A stretch of 47,907 nt of DNA from Bacteriovoracaceae bacterium. Lineage in GTDB: Bacteria; Bdellovibrionota; Bacteriovoracia; Bacteriovoracales; Bacteriovoracaceae. Where the stretch lies: NCBI GenBank assembly GCA_018675575.1, contig JABGXW010000081.1:1-47907 (forward strand). The letters run 5' to 3'. Position numbers and translations under genes: made by a program. The notes below the pieces were generated by a model. It saw only the letters and a list, made by a program, of their open reading frames with translations. It did not search any database and was not told the origin of the DNA. Positions within the stretch are counted from its first letter, which is position 1. Each line of letters begins with the position of its first letter. Positions 25,661-33,612 of this stretch are shown here, in pieces.

Positions 25661-26609
25661 TCTCACCCCCAAAGGAACAATTTATTTTTGCTATAGATTC
25701 AGGAATTCTTTCACCTTCTACTAGGTATTTATAATAACGAGGCCGGATGTTCATAAGTAGCTCATAAGCATTTGCTTTGAATCTTAGATCTTTAAATTCA
25801 CGTTGGGGTAGATGAAGATTGACCTTTACTAATCCTGATCCACTTCCTTCTCCTCCAAAATATCTTCCAGAACCACTTCCTTCTCCTCCATAGTTGTAGG
25901 CAGAGAGAATATCTTCATAAATTTGGTCAGCATCTACGTTCGTAAAGTGGCCATCATTACAATTTGGTGAATTATAAAATAAATTTGCAACACCGTTTGA
26001 TCCTAAAGAAGAATAAACAGACTCTCTATCATTCTTGACTTCTCTCATCGAATATTTTTCAAGATCAATGACAGAAATTTTCTTTTGATAAAGCGCAGTA
26101 TAGATTATTGTTTCCTGAGCACTAGCTTCTCGCTCTACAAATGGCTCGTTTGATTTGGTGATCATATTTACTTGGCACTTTGGAATATTATAATTGTATG
26201 ACCTTTGAGTAAGCAAAATGGGTTGCCCCTGTCCATCAAGATCGACCTCAGTAATAATATGTTTATTAATTTTTTCAAAATGAATTTTATGAAAATACCG
26301 CTCATGTTTTAAATTAATAATATGAAAATAAAAAATCGGCATTTTAAGAAATAACTCTACTATATTTTCATTGTTACAATTACTTTCAGAATAATTGTGT
26401 AATGAGCCTAGTATTTTACACTTTCTTCTTGTGGGGTTAATTGGTCTTATGAACCCACGCTCTTTACAATGATTAAGAACAGAAATTTCAAACCCGTTAT
26501 CGTAGGTAATCTTTGGAGCAGTTATTCTAATGGTGGGAGTATCAGCAAAAGCAGATTGTTGTATACCCAGCACCAGGACTGCTAATAATGTGATTTTTAT
26601 CTTTGCCAT
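25650..26609 (-). CDS. exported protein of unknown function with GGEGSGSG repeats
   Basis: I do not recognise this 319-aa protein. It has a clear signal peptide (ITLLAVLVLGIQQSAFA/DT, cut after about residue 22). Several cysteines (residues 28, 43, 57 and beyond) could form disulfides in the periplasm. An 11-residue repeat unit with GGEGSGSG occurs twice near residues 240-260, encoded by an exact 18-bp DNA repeat. The C-terminus has LHLPQREFKDLRFKANAYEL. It is coupled to a downstream TIGR02147-like regulator and divergent from another small exported protein, which suggests a shared regulated unit. Confidence 0.7.
   Translation of the reverse strand: MAKIKITLLAVLVLGIQQSAFADTPTIRITAPKITYDNGFEISVLNHCKERGFIRPINPTRRKCKILGSLHNYSESNCNNENIVELFLKMPIFYFHIINLKHERYFHKIHFEKINKHIITEVDLDGQGQPILLTQRSYNYNIPKCQVNMITKSNEPFVEREASAQETIIYTALYQKKISVIDLEKYSMREVKNDRESVYSSLGSNGVANLFYNSPNCNDGHFTNVDADQIYEDILSAYNYGGEGSGSGRYFGGEGSGSGLVKVNLHLPQREFKDLRFKANAYELLMNIRPRYYKYLVEGERIPESIAKINCSFGGENGK
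25840..25890 (-). repeat. 18-bp direct repeat, 33-bp period
   Basis: The sequence CCACTTCCTTCTCCTCCA occurs at 25840-25857 and 25873-25890. It encodes the two GGEGSGSG units of the exported protein. The 33-bp period equals eleven residues. Confidence 0.9.
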
Positions 26610-26675
26610 ATCTTTTTATCTACTTCGTTTTCAATTTTAATAGTTCATATCGTAGCCGAAAATCTAAATCAATAT

Positions 26676-26695
26676 ATGTGAGAAAATGTGAGAAA
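26676..26695. promoter_or_regulatory. tandem 10-bp repeat, candidate operator
   Basis: ATGTGAGAAA occurs twice with no gap, so the copies sit one helical turn apart, as expected for cooperative binding. They lie in the 206-bp region between two divergent exported-protein genes, one of which is coupled to a HTH regulator. No other structure was seen in this region. Confidence 0.4.
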
Positions 26696-26815
26696 TTTTA
26701 CTAATTATTAGATACTTAAAATACATGTTGCTAAATAGATGTCAAAATCACATAAATTTAGTGACAAATAAAGGGTCAGACAGGTATGTAAAATGAAATT
26801 TTATCGGAGATGTTA

Positions 26816-27382
26816 ATGAATCGAGTCAAGCTAGTCCTTGTTACATTGTTTTGCACGTTGTTTTATTCCCTGCCATCAATGTCTACGGAAAAGCTCCCCT
26901 ATATTAGTCTTCATGGCCAAATTGAAATGTACTCACAAATAAATGTTAAACTCGTCCTTATTTCTACTAATCGTACAAATAATTCATGTTACAGCACGAA
27001 CTATATATGGGGAAACTCATTCTTAAATGCACATACTTATACTTTAGCCGCTAATGCGTTTGCAGACTATTATGGAATCTATTATATAGATATAGATGTT
27101 GATGGAAGATTTTCATCATATTTAAGAAGTCTAATTGAAGATGGAAAAATTAAATTCTCTTCTCTTCTCTCGGTTTCTAACTACCTGCAATTATGTCAGT
27201 TCGAATTGAAAACAATTGAATACAATGCAAATGATACATTTCTAGTATTAGGAAACAAACAGGATGCAAATTTTCAATCAATTTTAAATTTAAGCAAAGG
27301 ATCTACTGATAGTTTTTCATTTAACTTCTCCGCAACTGATCATATTCGCTTAGAAATTAATGTAAAAGAAGGTTCTCTCTAA
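26816..27382 (+). CDS. small exported protein of unknown function
   Basis: I do not recognise this 188-aa protein. It begins with a signal peptide (VKLVLVTLFCTLFYSLPSMS/TE). The mature part is Ser/Asn/Tyr-rich with few charges and a beta-strand-like pattern. It has two cysteines after the signal (in NNSCYSTNY and LQLCQFE) that might pair. ATG at 26816 is chosen over 26810 because GGAG lies six bases before it. Its stop overlaps the stop of the convergent phosphopantetheinyl transferase gene by four bases. Confidence 0.7.
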   Translation: MNRVKLVLVTLFCTLFYSLPSMSTEKLPYISLHGQIEMYSQINVKLVLISTNRTNNSCYSTNYIWGNSFLNAHTYTLAANAFADYYGIYYIDIDVDGRFSSYLRSLIEDGKIKFSSLLSVSNYLQLCQFELKTIEYNANDTFLVLGNKQDANFQSILNLSKGSTDSFSFNFSATDHIRLEINVKEGSL

Positions 27383-28014
27383 TTATTTCTATTGCTTTCA
27401 AAGCACAGAGGTTTTACTAGATAGGCAGAAGTTATAATAAACTCTAGCTCCTCACAGACGATAATATCAGAATGTATATGACCTAAAACTTTGCCATTTG
27501 TAATGAGCCCAAAATCATGACCTCTGATAAAAATATCTTTTAAAACAAAGACTTTGTTCAATATCGAATCGTTTAAAAGTGGTGCTATGGCCTTAAATGC
27601 CGATTCCTTATAGCACCAAAGTTGAAGTAAGTTAGAATATGTATCTGAATCATTAACAAATAACTTTCGTGTTTCTTCCTTAAACGTTCTATTTTTAAAC
27701 TCAAGGTCGACACCAACCCCAAGATATTTATCTGCCATTGCTATAAGACCGACTGCCCAGCCATCTTTAGTATGGGAAAGTGAGCATAAATATTCAGGAG
27801 CACTTTGAATGCAATGGTGATTGGAGATTTTAATTTGTTCTACATTTTCTTGATATCCAAGCCGTGCAAGTATTTTTACTAAAGCAGTTCTTGAAGACGC
27901 ATGTTGTTTGGCCCTTAAGGGGAGGGAGAAAAGGTTCAAGCACCAGATTGGAGGATCCTGTTTCCAGTGGTAGAGGCAGTAATGTCCATTATGTTCATCT
28001 TTGTATTGCATCAT
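27379..28014 (-). CDS. 4'-phosphopantetheinyl transferase, Sfp/EntD type
   Basis: The enzyme moves phosphopantetheine from CoA to a serine of a carrier protein. The family signature is present: GVGVDLE (99-105) with the Mg-binding Asp103 and Glu105, and WCYKESAFKA (133-142) with the catalytic Glu and Lys. The conserved SLSHTKD (about 78-84), which contacts CoA, is upstream. At 211 aa it is typical of the EntD-like subgroup. No polyketide, peptide synthetase or siderophore gene is in the window, so its carrier protein may be the fatty-acid ACP or lie elsewhere. Confidence 0.88.
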   Translation of the reverse strand: MMQYKDEHNGHYCLYHWKQDPPIWCLNLFSLPLRAKQHASSRTALVKILARLGYQENVEQIKISNHHCIQSAPEYLCSLSHTKDGWAVGLIAMADKYLGVGVDLEFKNRTFKEETRKLFVNDSDTYSNLLQLWCYKESAFKAIAPLLNDSILNKVFVLKDIFIRGHDFGLITNGKVLGHIHSDIIVCEELEFIITSAYLVKPLCFESNRNN

Positions 28015-28119
28015 AACTTCTCGAATTTAGGTTAAGATAATCTATTTTGCAAGGATTAGTGATTGCCAATATGCGAAAAGTTATCTAAAAAGTTAATATT
28101 TACAATAAGGAGAGTCTAA

Positions 28120-28269
28120 ATGATGCCCCATGAAGCACAGGCCACGCTGGCAAAAATTTTGTTTTTTATTTTTGCTACTTTTGTTCTTTGTTTAGGGAAA
28201 GCGCGAGCTAAACCATTTTCCCCACAAGCTAACCCAATCGCTATTAGCAAAACTAATATATCTAATTAG
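28120..28269 (+). CDS. 49-residue exported peptide
   Basis: A short gene with an excellent ribosome site: AAGGAG at 28107-28112, seven bases before ATG. The product has a signal-peptide-like core (about residues 10-27, ILFFIFATFVLCLG), then KARA as a likely cleavage site, leaving a mature peptide of about 19 residues that begins KPFSPQAN. No known family is recognised. It stands alone between the phosphopantetheinyl transferase and glnN, on the same strand as glnN and 86 bp before it. Coding is inferred from the ribosome site and the composition. Confidence 0.5.
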   Translation: MMPHEAQATLAKILFFIFATFVLCLGKARAKPFSPQANPIAISKTNISN

Positions 28270-28355
28270 TTTTTTTAATGGCCATAACAATAATTTTTAG
28301 CGTAAAATTCCTCTGAATAAATATTAGACAGACTAAACAATAAAAGGAATTAACT

Positions 28356-30548
28356 ATGCCTACACAAGATCCTAGAAAAAATAATCGATATAAAGCTTCT
28401 CATCGAGAAAATAGAATAATTAGTCGACTAATTGATGCTCAGGGAAACCCTCTTAAGGTTTCAGACTTTTATGGATCTAATGTCTTTGATATTCAAAAAG
28501 CAAAAGAAATTCCAGAAAAAATTAGAAAAGAGCTGATCAATGTCTCTGAAACTTCTAAAACCTTAAACCCAGAACATGCCGAAATTGTCGCAACAGCTGT
28601 TGTGAAATGGGCAAATGATAACGGAGTAACTCACTTTTGTCATTGGTTTCAACCTTTGACTGGTGGAACTGCAGAAAAACATGATGCTTTCTTTTCTTTG
28701 GAAAATGGAAAAGCGATTGAAAAGCTTTCTGTTTCACAGCTGCTTCAAGGTGAACCGGATGCGTCTTCTTTTCCAAATGGAGGTGCAAGAAGTACATTTG
28801 AAGCAAGAGGGTATACTTCATGGGATTTAAGTTCGCCCATATTTATTACCGAAGGTCCAAACGGTAAGACTCTTTGTATTCCAACAGCATTTGTCTCTTA
28901 CACAGGGGAGGCCCTAGATATAAAAACTCCACTTTTAAGATCTGTAACTAATTTAAACGAACAAGTGACTCAGTTTTTAAATCTCGTTGGCGAAGATGAT
29001 ATCACGAACGTAAATGTTAATGTTGGTTGTGAACAAGAGTACTTTTTAATAGATAAGTCTTTCTATTATGAAAGACCAGATATCGTAATGTCTGGAAGAA
29101 CATTATTGGGCTCAAGCACTTCTAGAAATCAACAATTAGATGACCATTACTTTGGTGCGATTCCTGATCGAGTGATGGGGTATATGCAAGAACTGGACTT
29201 TGAACTATACAAGTTGGGTATTCCTGCGAAAACAAGACATAATGAAGTTGCTCCTGGTCAATTTGAAATTGCTCCTATCTTTTGTGAAGCGAACTTAGCA
29301 GCAGATCAAAATCAACTGATGATGGCCATTATTAAGTCTGTTGCTCATAAACATAACTTTGTAGCTTTACTCCATGAGAAACCATTTGCCGGAATAAACG
29401 GTTCTGGAAAACATGTAAACTGGTCAATGAGCGATTGTAAGGGACGTAATTTATTAGATCCAGGTAAAACACCACATGAGAATATACTCTTTCTAGCTAA
29501 TATTGCCATCGTTATTGAGGCAGTTAGGAGACATTCAAAAGTTTTAAGAATGTCTATTGCCTCTCAAGGAAATGATCATCGGTTAGGTGCAAACGAAGCA
29601 CCTCCTAGCATTATTTCAATTTTTCTTGGAGAAACTTTAGATAAAATTATGCTTCAATTGAAAATGGGTAAAAAATTAACTGATCCAAATATAAATGAAT
29701 CTCTTAACCTTGGCGCTAGTCAACTTGTAGAACTCGAAAAAGATAACACCGATCGAAATAGAACATCTCCTTTTGCTTTTACTGGAAACCGCTTTGAATT
29801 TAGGGCCGTTGGGTCTTCAGCCGCAGTTGGTTTTCCTATAAGTATATTAAATACAGCTGTTGCAAATATTTACAAGGAATCAAATGCAATTCTTGAAAAA
29901 GATATTGCTAACGGAACATCTGTTGAAGATGCTCTTACAAAGCTCACTAAGAGATGGATAACTAACTCATATCAGGTCGTTTTTAATGGTGATGGATATT
30001 CACAAGAATGGGTAAAAGAAGCAGAAATAAGAGGGCTTCCAAACCTAAAAACTACAGCTGAAGCATTAAAAGTCTTAATAAATCCCGAGCAGATAAAATT
30101 TTTGATTGAAAATAATACATTTACTGAACGGGAGCTCAGTATGAGGTATCATGTTCTCACTGAAAGATATGTTACCCTTAGAGAAATAGAATTTACTACT
30201 TTAATGGGACTGGTTAATCAACACGTGCTTCCATCTGCCATCACTTATAAAACTCAGTTGGCACAAATCATCAAGTCTCAGAAAGATGTAAATTTAGAAT
30301 GTTCAACAGAACTTGAAATTTATAAAAAACTTGATTTCGCAATGGCATCTCTCTACGCAAATAGTCATAACCTTGGTGAAGCATTAAAATCTATTCAAGG
30401 TTCTGAGCAAGAAGTTGCAGATCACATTGCAAATGACCTTATGTCTCAATCTGAAATTATTGCAGATTATTGTAACGAAATCGAAAAAATTGTTCCGAAC
30501 TCATGTTGGTCACTTCCTACCTACTACGACATGTTATTCATTAAATAG
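28356..30548 (+). CDS. glnN: glutamine synthetase type III
   Basis: It makes glutamine from glutamate, ammonia and ATP. At 730 aa it has the length of the GSIII class, well above GSI (~470). Class features are visible: a long N-terminal region with FCHWFQPLTGGTAEKHD (about 94-110), VGCEQEYFLID (223-233) with metal-binding Glu, RHNEVAPGQFEIAP, then NGSGKHVNWSM with the ATP-site His, and an NRFEFRAVGSS arginine loop. Helical C-terminal extensions follow. An AAGG site is just upstream. A weak hairpin terminator follows its stop. This may be the main ammonia-assimilating enzyme, but a GSI elsewhere cannot be excluded. Confidence 0.95.
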   Translation: MPTQDPRKNNRYKASHRENRIISRLIDAQGNPLKVSDFYGSNVFDIQKAKEIPEKIRKELINVSETSKTLNPEHAEIVATAVVKWANDNGVTHFCHWFQPLTGGTAEKHDAFFSLENGKAIEKLSVSQLLQGEPDASSFPNGGARSTFEARGYTSWDLSSPIFITEGPNGKTLCIPTAFVSYTGEALDIKTPLLRSVTNLNEQVTQFLNLVGEDDITNVNVNVGCEQEYFLIDKSFYYERPDIVMSGRTLLGSSTSRNQQLDDHYFGAIPDRVMGYMQELDFELYKLGIPAKTRHNEVAPGQFEIAPIFCEANLAADQNQLMMAIIKSVAHKHNFVALLHEKPFAGINGSGKHVNWSMSDCKGRNLLDPGKTPHENILFLANIAIVIEAVRRHSKVLRMSIASQGNDHRLGANEAPPSIISIFLGETLDKIMLQLKMGKKLTDPNINESLNLGASQLVELEKDNTDRNRTSPFAFTGNRFEFRAVGSSAAVGFPISILNTAVANIYKESNAILEKDIANGTSVEDALTKLTKRWITNSYQVVFNGDGYSQEWVKEAEIRGLPNLKTTAEALKVLINPEQIKFLIENNTFTERELSMRYHVLTERYVTLREIEFTTLMGLVNQHVLPSAITYKTQLAQIIKSQKDVNLECSTELEIYKKLDFAMASLYANSHNLGEALKSIQGSEQEVADHIANDLMSQSEIIADYCNEIEKIVPNSCWSLPTYYDMLFIK

Positions 30549-30565
30549 AACTTACTCGTATGTTC

Positions 30566-30585
30566 GGCGCCTGACGCCTCTTTTT
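30566..30585 (+). terminator. possible intrinsic terminator of glnN
   Basis: GGCG-CCTGA-CGCC is followed by TCTTTTTC, 17 bp after the glnN stop. The stem has only four GC pairs, so strength is moderate. Confidence 0.5.
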
Positions 30586-30666
30586 CATTCTGAAATTTCC
30601 TGAGATACTGTCACTTTGTAACTATGATTGTATAAAATAGATGCCTAAATGACTACTGAGAAATAT

Positions 30667-31962
30667 TTATGCCTTTCGTTTCTTCACTGCGACTTTCACA
30701 CTTTTTTGCTCGCCTTCATGGGTTCTTTTGGCGGTAATCCCAATATTTCTTGGAGAAAGAGAGGAATTAAAATATTCATTGATGTTAGCATCATAATTAT
30801 TTTCATTTAGCCATAAGACCCTGTCTAATAGCAAATAAAGCTCCATCACTCTGCCTAATTGCCATCTGATAATATTGCATAAAAACATATATCTAACTTC
30901 GTCTTGAACATCTGATCTATTAAAGAAATTATCTAAGTCTTTAGGCATTAGACCATGTTCTATATTTAATATTTTTAACTTTTTTAATGCATAGTCTGAA
31001 AAGTGACAATTATATGCTTTAGAACTGGCTTCTCCGACAGTGACAAAAGTAAAAATATTAAATTTTTCTTTTAGTAAAAGATGCAAAGTGTATCTGAATT
31101 TCTTGACATTTTTTTTCAAAAGATAATCTTTGTGTGACATTTTATTATGGCCTCTTGTAGCTAATGTTAGAGCATGACCTGAGATCTTGATATTGAGCTC
31201 TTTAGAATATCTCGAGAGGTTAACTTCTTTTTTAGAGTCTAATTTATTATAACAGCATCCAAAGTTTAGGATTAGTAGAGACTTTTGCTCTAATGACCTT
31301 TGCATATGTCTAATAGCTAGAGGTCCACATGTATGAAGACCTATGGTGAGAACATTTCCTTTAAACTTCTCGTTAATTTGAATTTTTTTTTCTTTTGATT
31401 CCTCTCCGAATATAGCATTAATAAATTGAACAGATTTCCCATGGTCAGGCTTTGGATATTTTTTTAATCGCGCCTTTCCCATTATCTGTAATTTTAGGTC
31501 CTGGTCGATTGAGGTGGCATCTATCTGATAGTAAAAAGCAAGTATTCTTGCAAGATGACCAACTCCTCCTCCGATATCTACAACTTGATTAATTGGATAC
31601 TTTTCTTGTAATTGGCCGATGTAACTTGCAAGTGTAGCAATTTCATGTCGTTTTTTTTCTTTGACCTTATGAAATGCCCATGAAGGAAGCTCCTTTATGT
31701 CGTGTGTGTGGGCACTAATATGGCATAGTTTCTGTATTGAATTTATAAATTCTTTAAATTCATGATTTTTAAGTGAAGAATAATCTTGTCTCGAGTCAAC
31801 AAGGTACAGCTCTTCCTCTGTGAGCAAACTTAGCTCTTGAACCCATGATTTGGGGTAATTCTCTTTGTATTTGGGATAGCTATGAAGTATTTCATCCTGC
31901 CAAATAGGAGTAATAGTGTGGAGAAAAGTTGCAATTTCTCTTATTCTCGTTTGATGTTGCAT
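30667..31962 (-). CDS. METTL25/RRNAD1-like methyltransferase
   Basis: A predicted SAM-dependent methyltransferase of 431 aa. The SAM loop is VVDIGGGVGHLAR (127-139), preceded by KKRHEIATLAS, which matches the KKxHE pattern of the eukaryotic METTL25/RRNAD1 group. The other family marks are GLHTCGPLA (208-216) and FGCCYNKL (234-241). A C-terminal helical half ends in a basic KKRKA tail. Eukaryotic relatives modify ribosomal components (METTL25B acts on RPL35A, from general knowledge), but the bacterial substrate is unknown. It is divergent from murD. Confidence 0.8.
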   Translation of the reverse strand: MQHQTRIREIATFLHTITPIWQDEILHSYPKYKENYPKSWVQELSLLTEEELYLVDSRQDYSSLKNHEFKEFINSIQKLCHISAHTHDIKELPSWAFHKVKEKKRHEIATLASYIGQLQEKYPINQVVDIGGGVGHLARILAFYYQIDATSIDQDLKLQIMGKARLKKYPKPDHGKSVQFINAIFGEESKEKKIQINEKFKGNVLTIGLHTCGPLAIRHMQRSLEQKSLLILNFGCCYNKLDSKKEVNLSRYSKELNIKISGHALTLATRGHNKMSHKDYLLKKNVKKFRYTLHLLLKEKFNIFTFVTVGEASSKAYNCHFSDYALKKLKILNIEHGLMPKDLDNFFNRSDVQDEVRYMFLCNIIRWQLGRVMELYLLLDRVLWLNENNYDANINEYFNSSLSPRNIGITAKRTHEGEQKSVKVAVKKRKA

Positions 31963-32000
31963 GAGGTATTATATACATTGTGTCACTAAGGGTTTCAAGA

Positions 32001-33353
32001 ATGAAATTAGAATTCAATCAAGTCATTATTTTAGGTATGGGAAGAACCGGCACCACCTGCTTAAATTTTTTTAAAAACTACTATAAACGTCAATATCAAC
32101 ATAATATCAAAATTATTTGTGTAGACTCAAAACCACTTGAGCTTGAGAATTTATCTTTTCAAGAAACAGACCACGAATTAATTCCCTATCTGACTAAAGA
32201 AACTTTAATGATATGGTCTCCAGGTATTCCTTGGGACACAACCTTAATGAAAAAATGTGTATCCCAAGGTATGACTATTTGGTCAGAGATAGAATTAGCA
32301 TCACGATTTTTTAATAAACCTATTTTGGCCTTGACAGGTACCAATGGAAAAACAACAACGGTGTCATTAATTCAACATATCTTGAAAAAATGCAATATAA
32401 ACTCTTTTCTAGGCGGAAATATTGGAACTCCATTTATTGAGGCAATTGAAAATCAAGAAAATTATGAGTTAGCAGTCTTAGAACTTTCAAGTTTCCAGTT
32501 AGAGGCGATAAAAGACTTTCATCCATTTATTGCAGGAGTATTAAATCTCTATCAAAGTCATGAAGAAAGATACGATTGCTTTAATGATTATGTTACCGCA
32601 AAAGTAAATATTACAAATAATTTAACTAAAAAAGATTTCTTTGTCAGAAGAGAAGATGAAAAATCCCTTGAACCTCACTTAAAGAATCTAGAGTGTATTG
32701 AAATAAAGATTCCATCTGATTTAAATCCAAAAGCACATTTTTGGAACGAACTTAACCTTGATCATTTTCCATTGCAAGGGAATCATAATCTTGAAAATCT
32801 GGCCATGGCAAAAATATTTCTTAATAAATGGGGCGTAAATGACAAGCAAATAGAGTCTGCAATAAAGGATTTTCAAGCAGTTCCCTTTCGATTACAAGAA
32901 ATCTATCATATTAATGATTTTAAAATTTTCAATGACTCAAAAAGTACTAATTGGGATGCAACAAATACCGCACTTAAGAGTTTTGATGAAAAGAAAAAAC
33001 CTATTCTCATTATGGGGGGGAAATTAAGAGAAGATACAGGTATAAAAGATCTATCTCAGAAGATTCAATTTTTCATCAAAGCAACAAAATTTATTATTGT
33101 ATTTGGAGAAGCTGGTCCCTCATTAAAATCATATTTTAAGGATAAAAAAAATCTCATCATAGTTGAGACTTTAGAATGCGTAATGGAACAATTGATAAGT
33201 AAAGAATTCATTGTTGATCAAAACTTAAATGAAGATATACTCTTTTCTCCCGGGTACCCTTCTTTTGATCTTTACAAAAATTATATTGAAAGAGGACAGC
33301 ATTTTGATAAGTTAATTAGCGCTATTATGACTAACGGAGAGAGGTACTACTAG
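32001..33353 (+). CDS. murD: UDP-N-acetylmuramoylalanine--D-glutamate ligase
   Basis: The ligase adds D-Glu to UDP-MurNAc-L-Ala in peptidoglycan precursor synthesis. Visible parts are the N-terminal nucleotide-binding fold (VIILGMGRTG), the ATP loop TGTNGKTT (112-119), the Mur signature LELSSFQLE, the HEERYD segment, and NDSKSTNWDAT with the conserved DSKxTN of MurD. The start at 32001 is chosen for AAGGG eight bases upstream and good agreement with MurD N-termini; the longer reading from 31980 is less likely. No other mur or division genes lie around it, unlike the usual dcw cluster. Confidence 0.93.
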   Translation: MKLEFNQVIILGMGRTGTTCLNFFKNYYKRQYQHNIKIICVDSKPLELENLSFQETDHELIPYLTKETLMIWSPGIPWDTTLMKKCVSQGMTIWSEIELASRFFNKPILALTGTNGKTTTVSLIQHILKKCNINSFLGGNIGTPFIEAIENQENYELAVLELSSFQLEAIKDFHPFIAGVLNLYQSHEERYDCFNDYVTAKVNITNNLTKKDFFVRREDEKSLEPHLKNLECIEIKIPSDLNPKAHFWNELNLDHFPLQGNHNLENLAMAKIFLNKWGVNDKQIESAIKDFQAVPFRLQEIYHINDFKIFNDSKSTNWDATNTALKSFDEKKKPILIMGGKLREDTGIKDLSQKIQFFIKATKFIIVFGEAGPSLKSYFKDKKNLIIVETLECVMEQLISKEFIVDQNLNEDILFSPGYPSFDLYKNYIERGQHFDKLISAIMTNGERYY

Positions 33354-33612
33354 GATTTCTTTTATTCTGATTTTTTTGTGTTCGCATGGGGTCAGCAATT
33401 CCTATTTTTAAAATAAATAGTGAGAGTATGATGAAGACAATTTGCTTTAAACTAATTCTCATTTCGTCCTTAAAACTCGTATAAAAGCTAAACCTATGTA
33501 ATTATTCAACTTAATCTTGTAAGGTAACTATCGGAAAATTCGATATAAAACTAAAGTAATTTATTTTATTTCCGGCCCTAAGGCCTTATTTAACACCTTA
33601 AAAGGTAAAAAT

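Noticed and set aside
26772-26782. AGGGTCAGAC sequence similar to repeats found near REP-associated transposases
   Set aside because: A single copy with no inverted partner or transposase; a similar GGGGTCAG at 33388 is probably chance.
28262-28280. Terminator after the small peptide gene (CTAATTAG plus T-run)
   Set aside because: The stem is only four AT-rich pairs; too weak to call.
33428-33484. 18-residue plus-strand frame resembling a signal peptide
   Set aside because: Too short, with a weak ribosome site and no mature part. The rest of 33354-33612 shows no gene; only leader sequence for the aminopeptidase is expected there.
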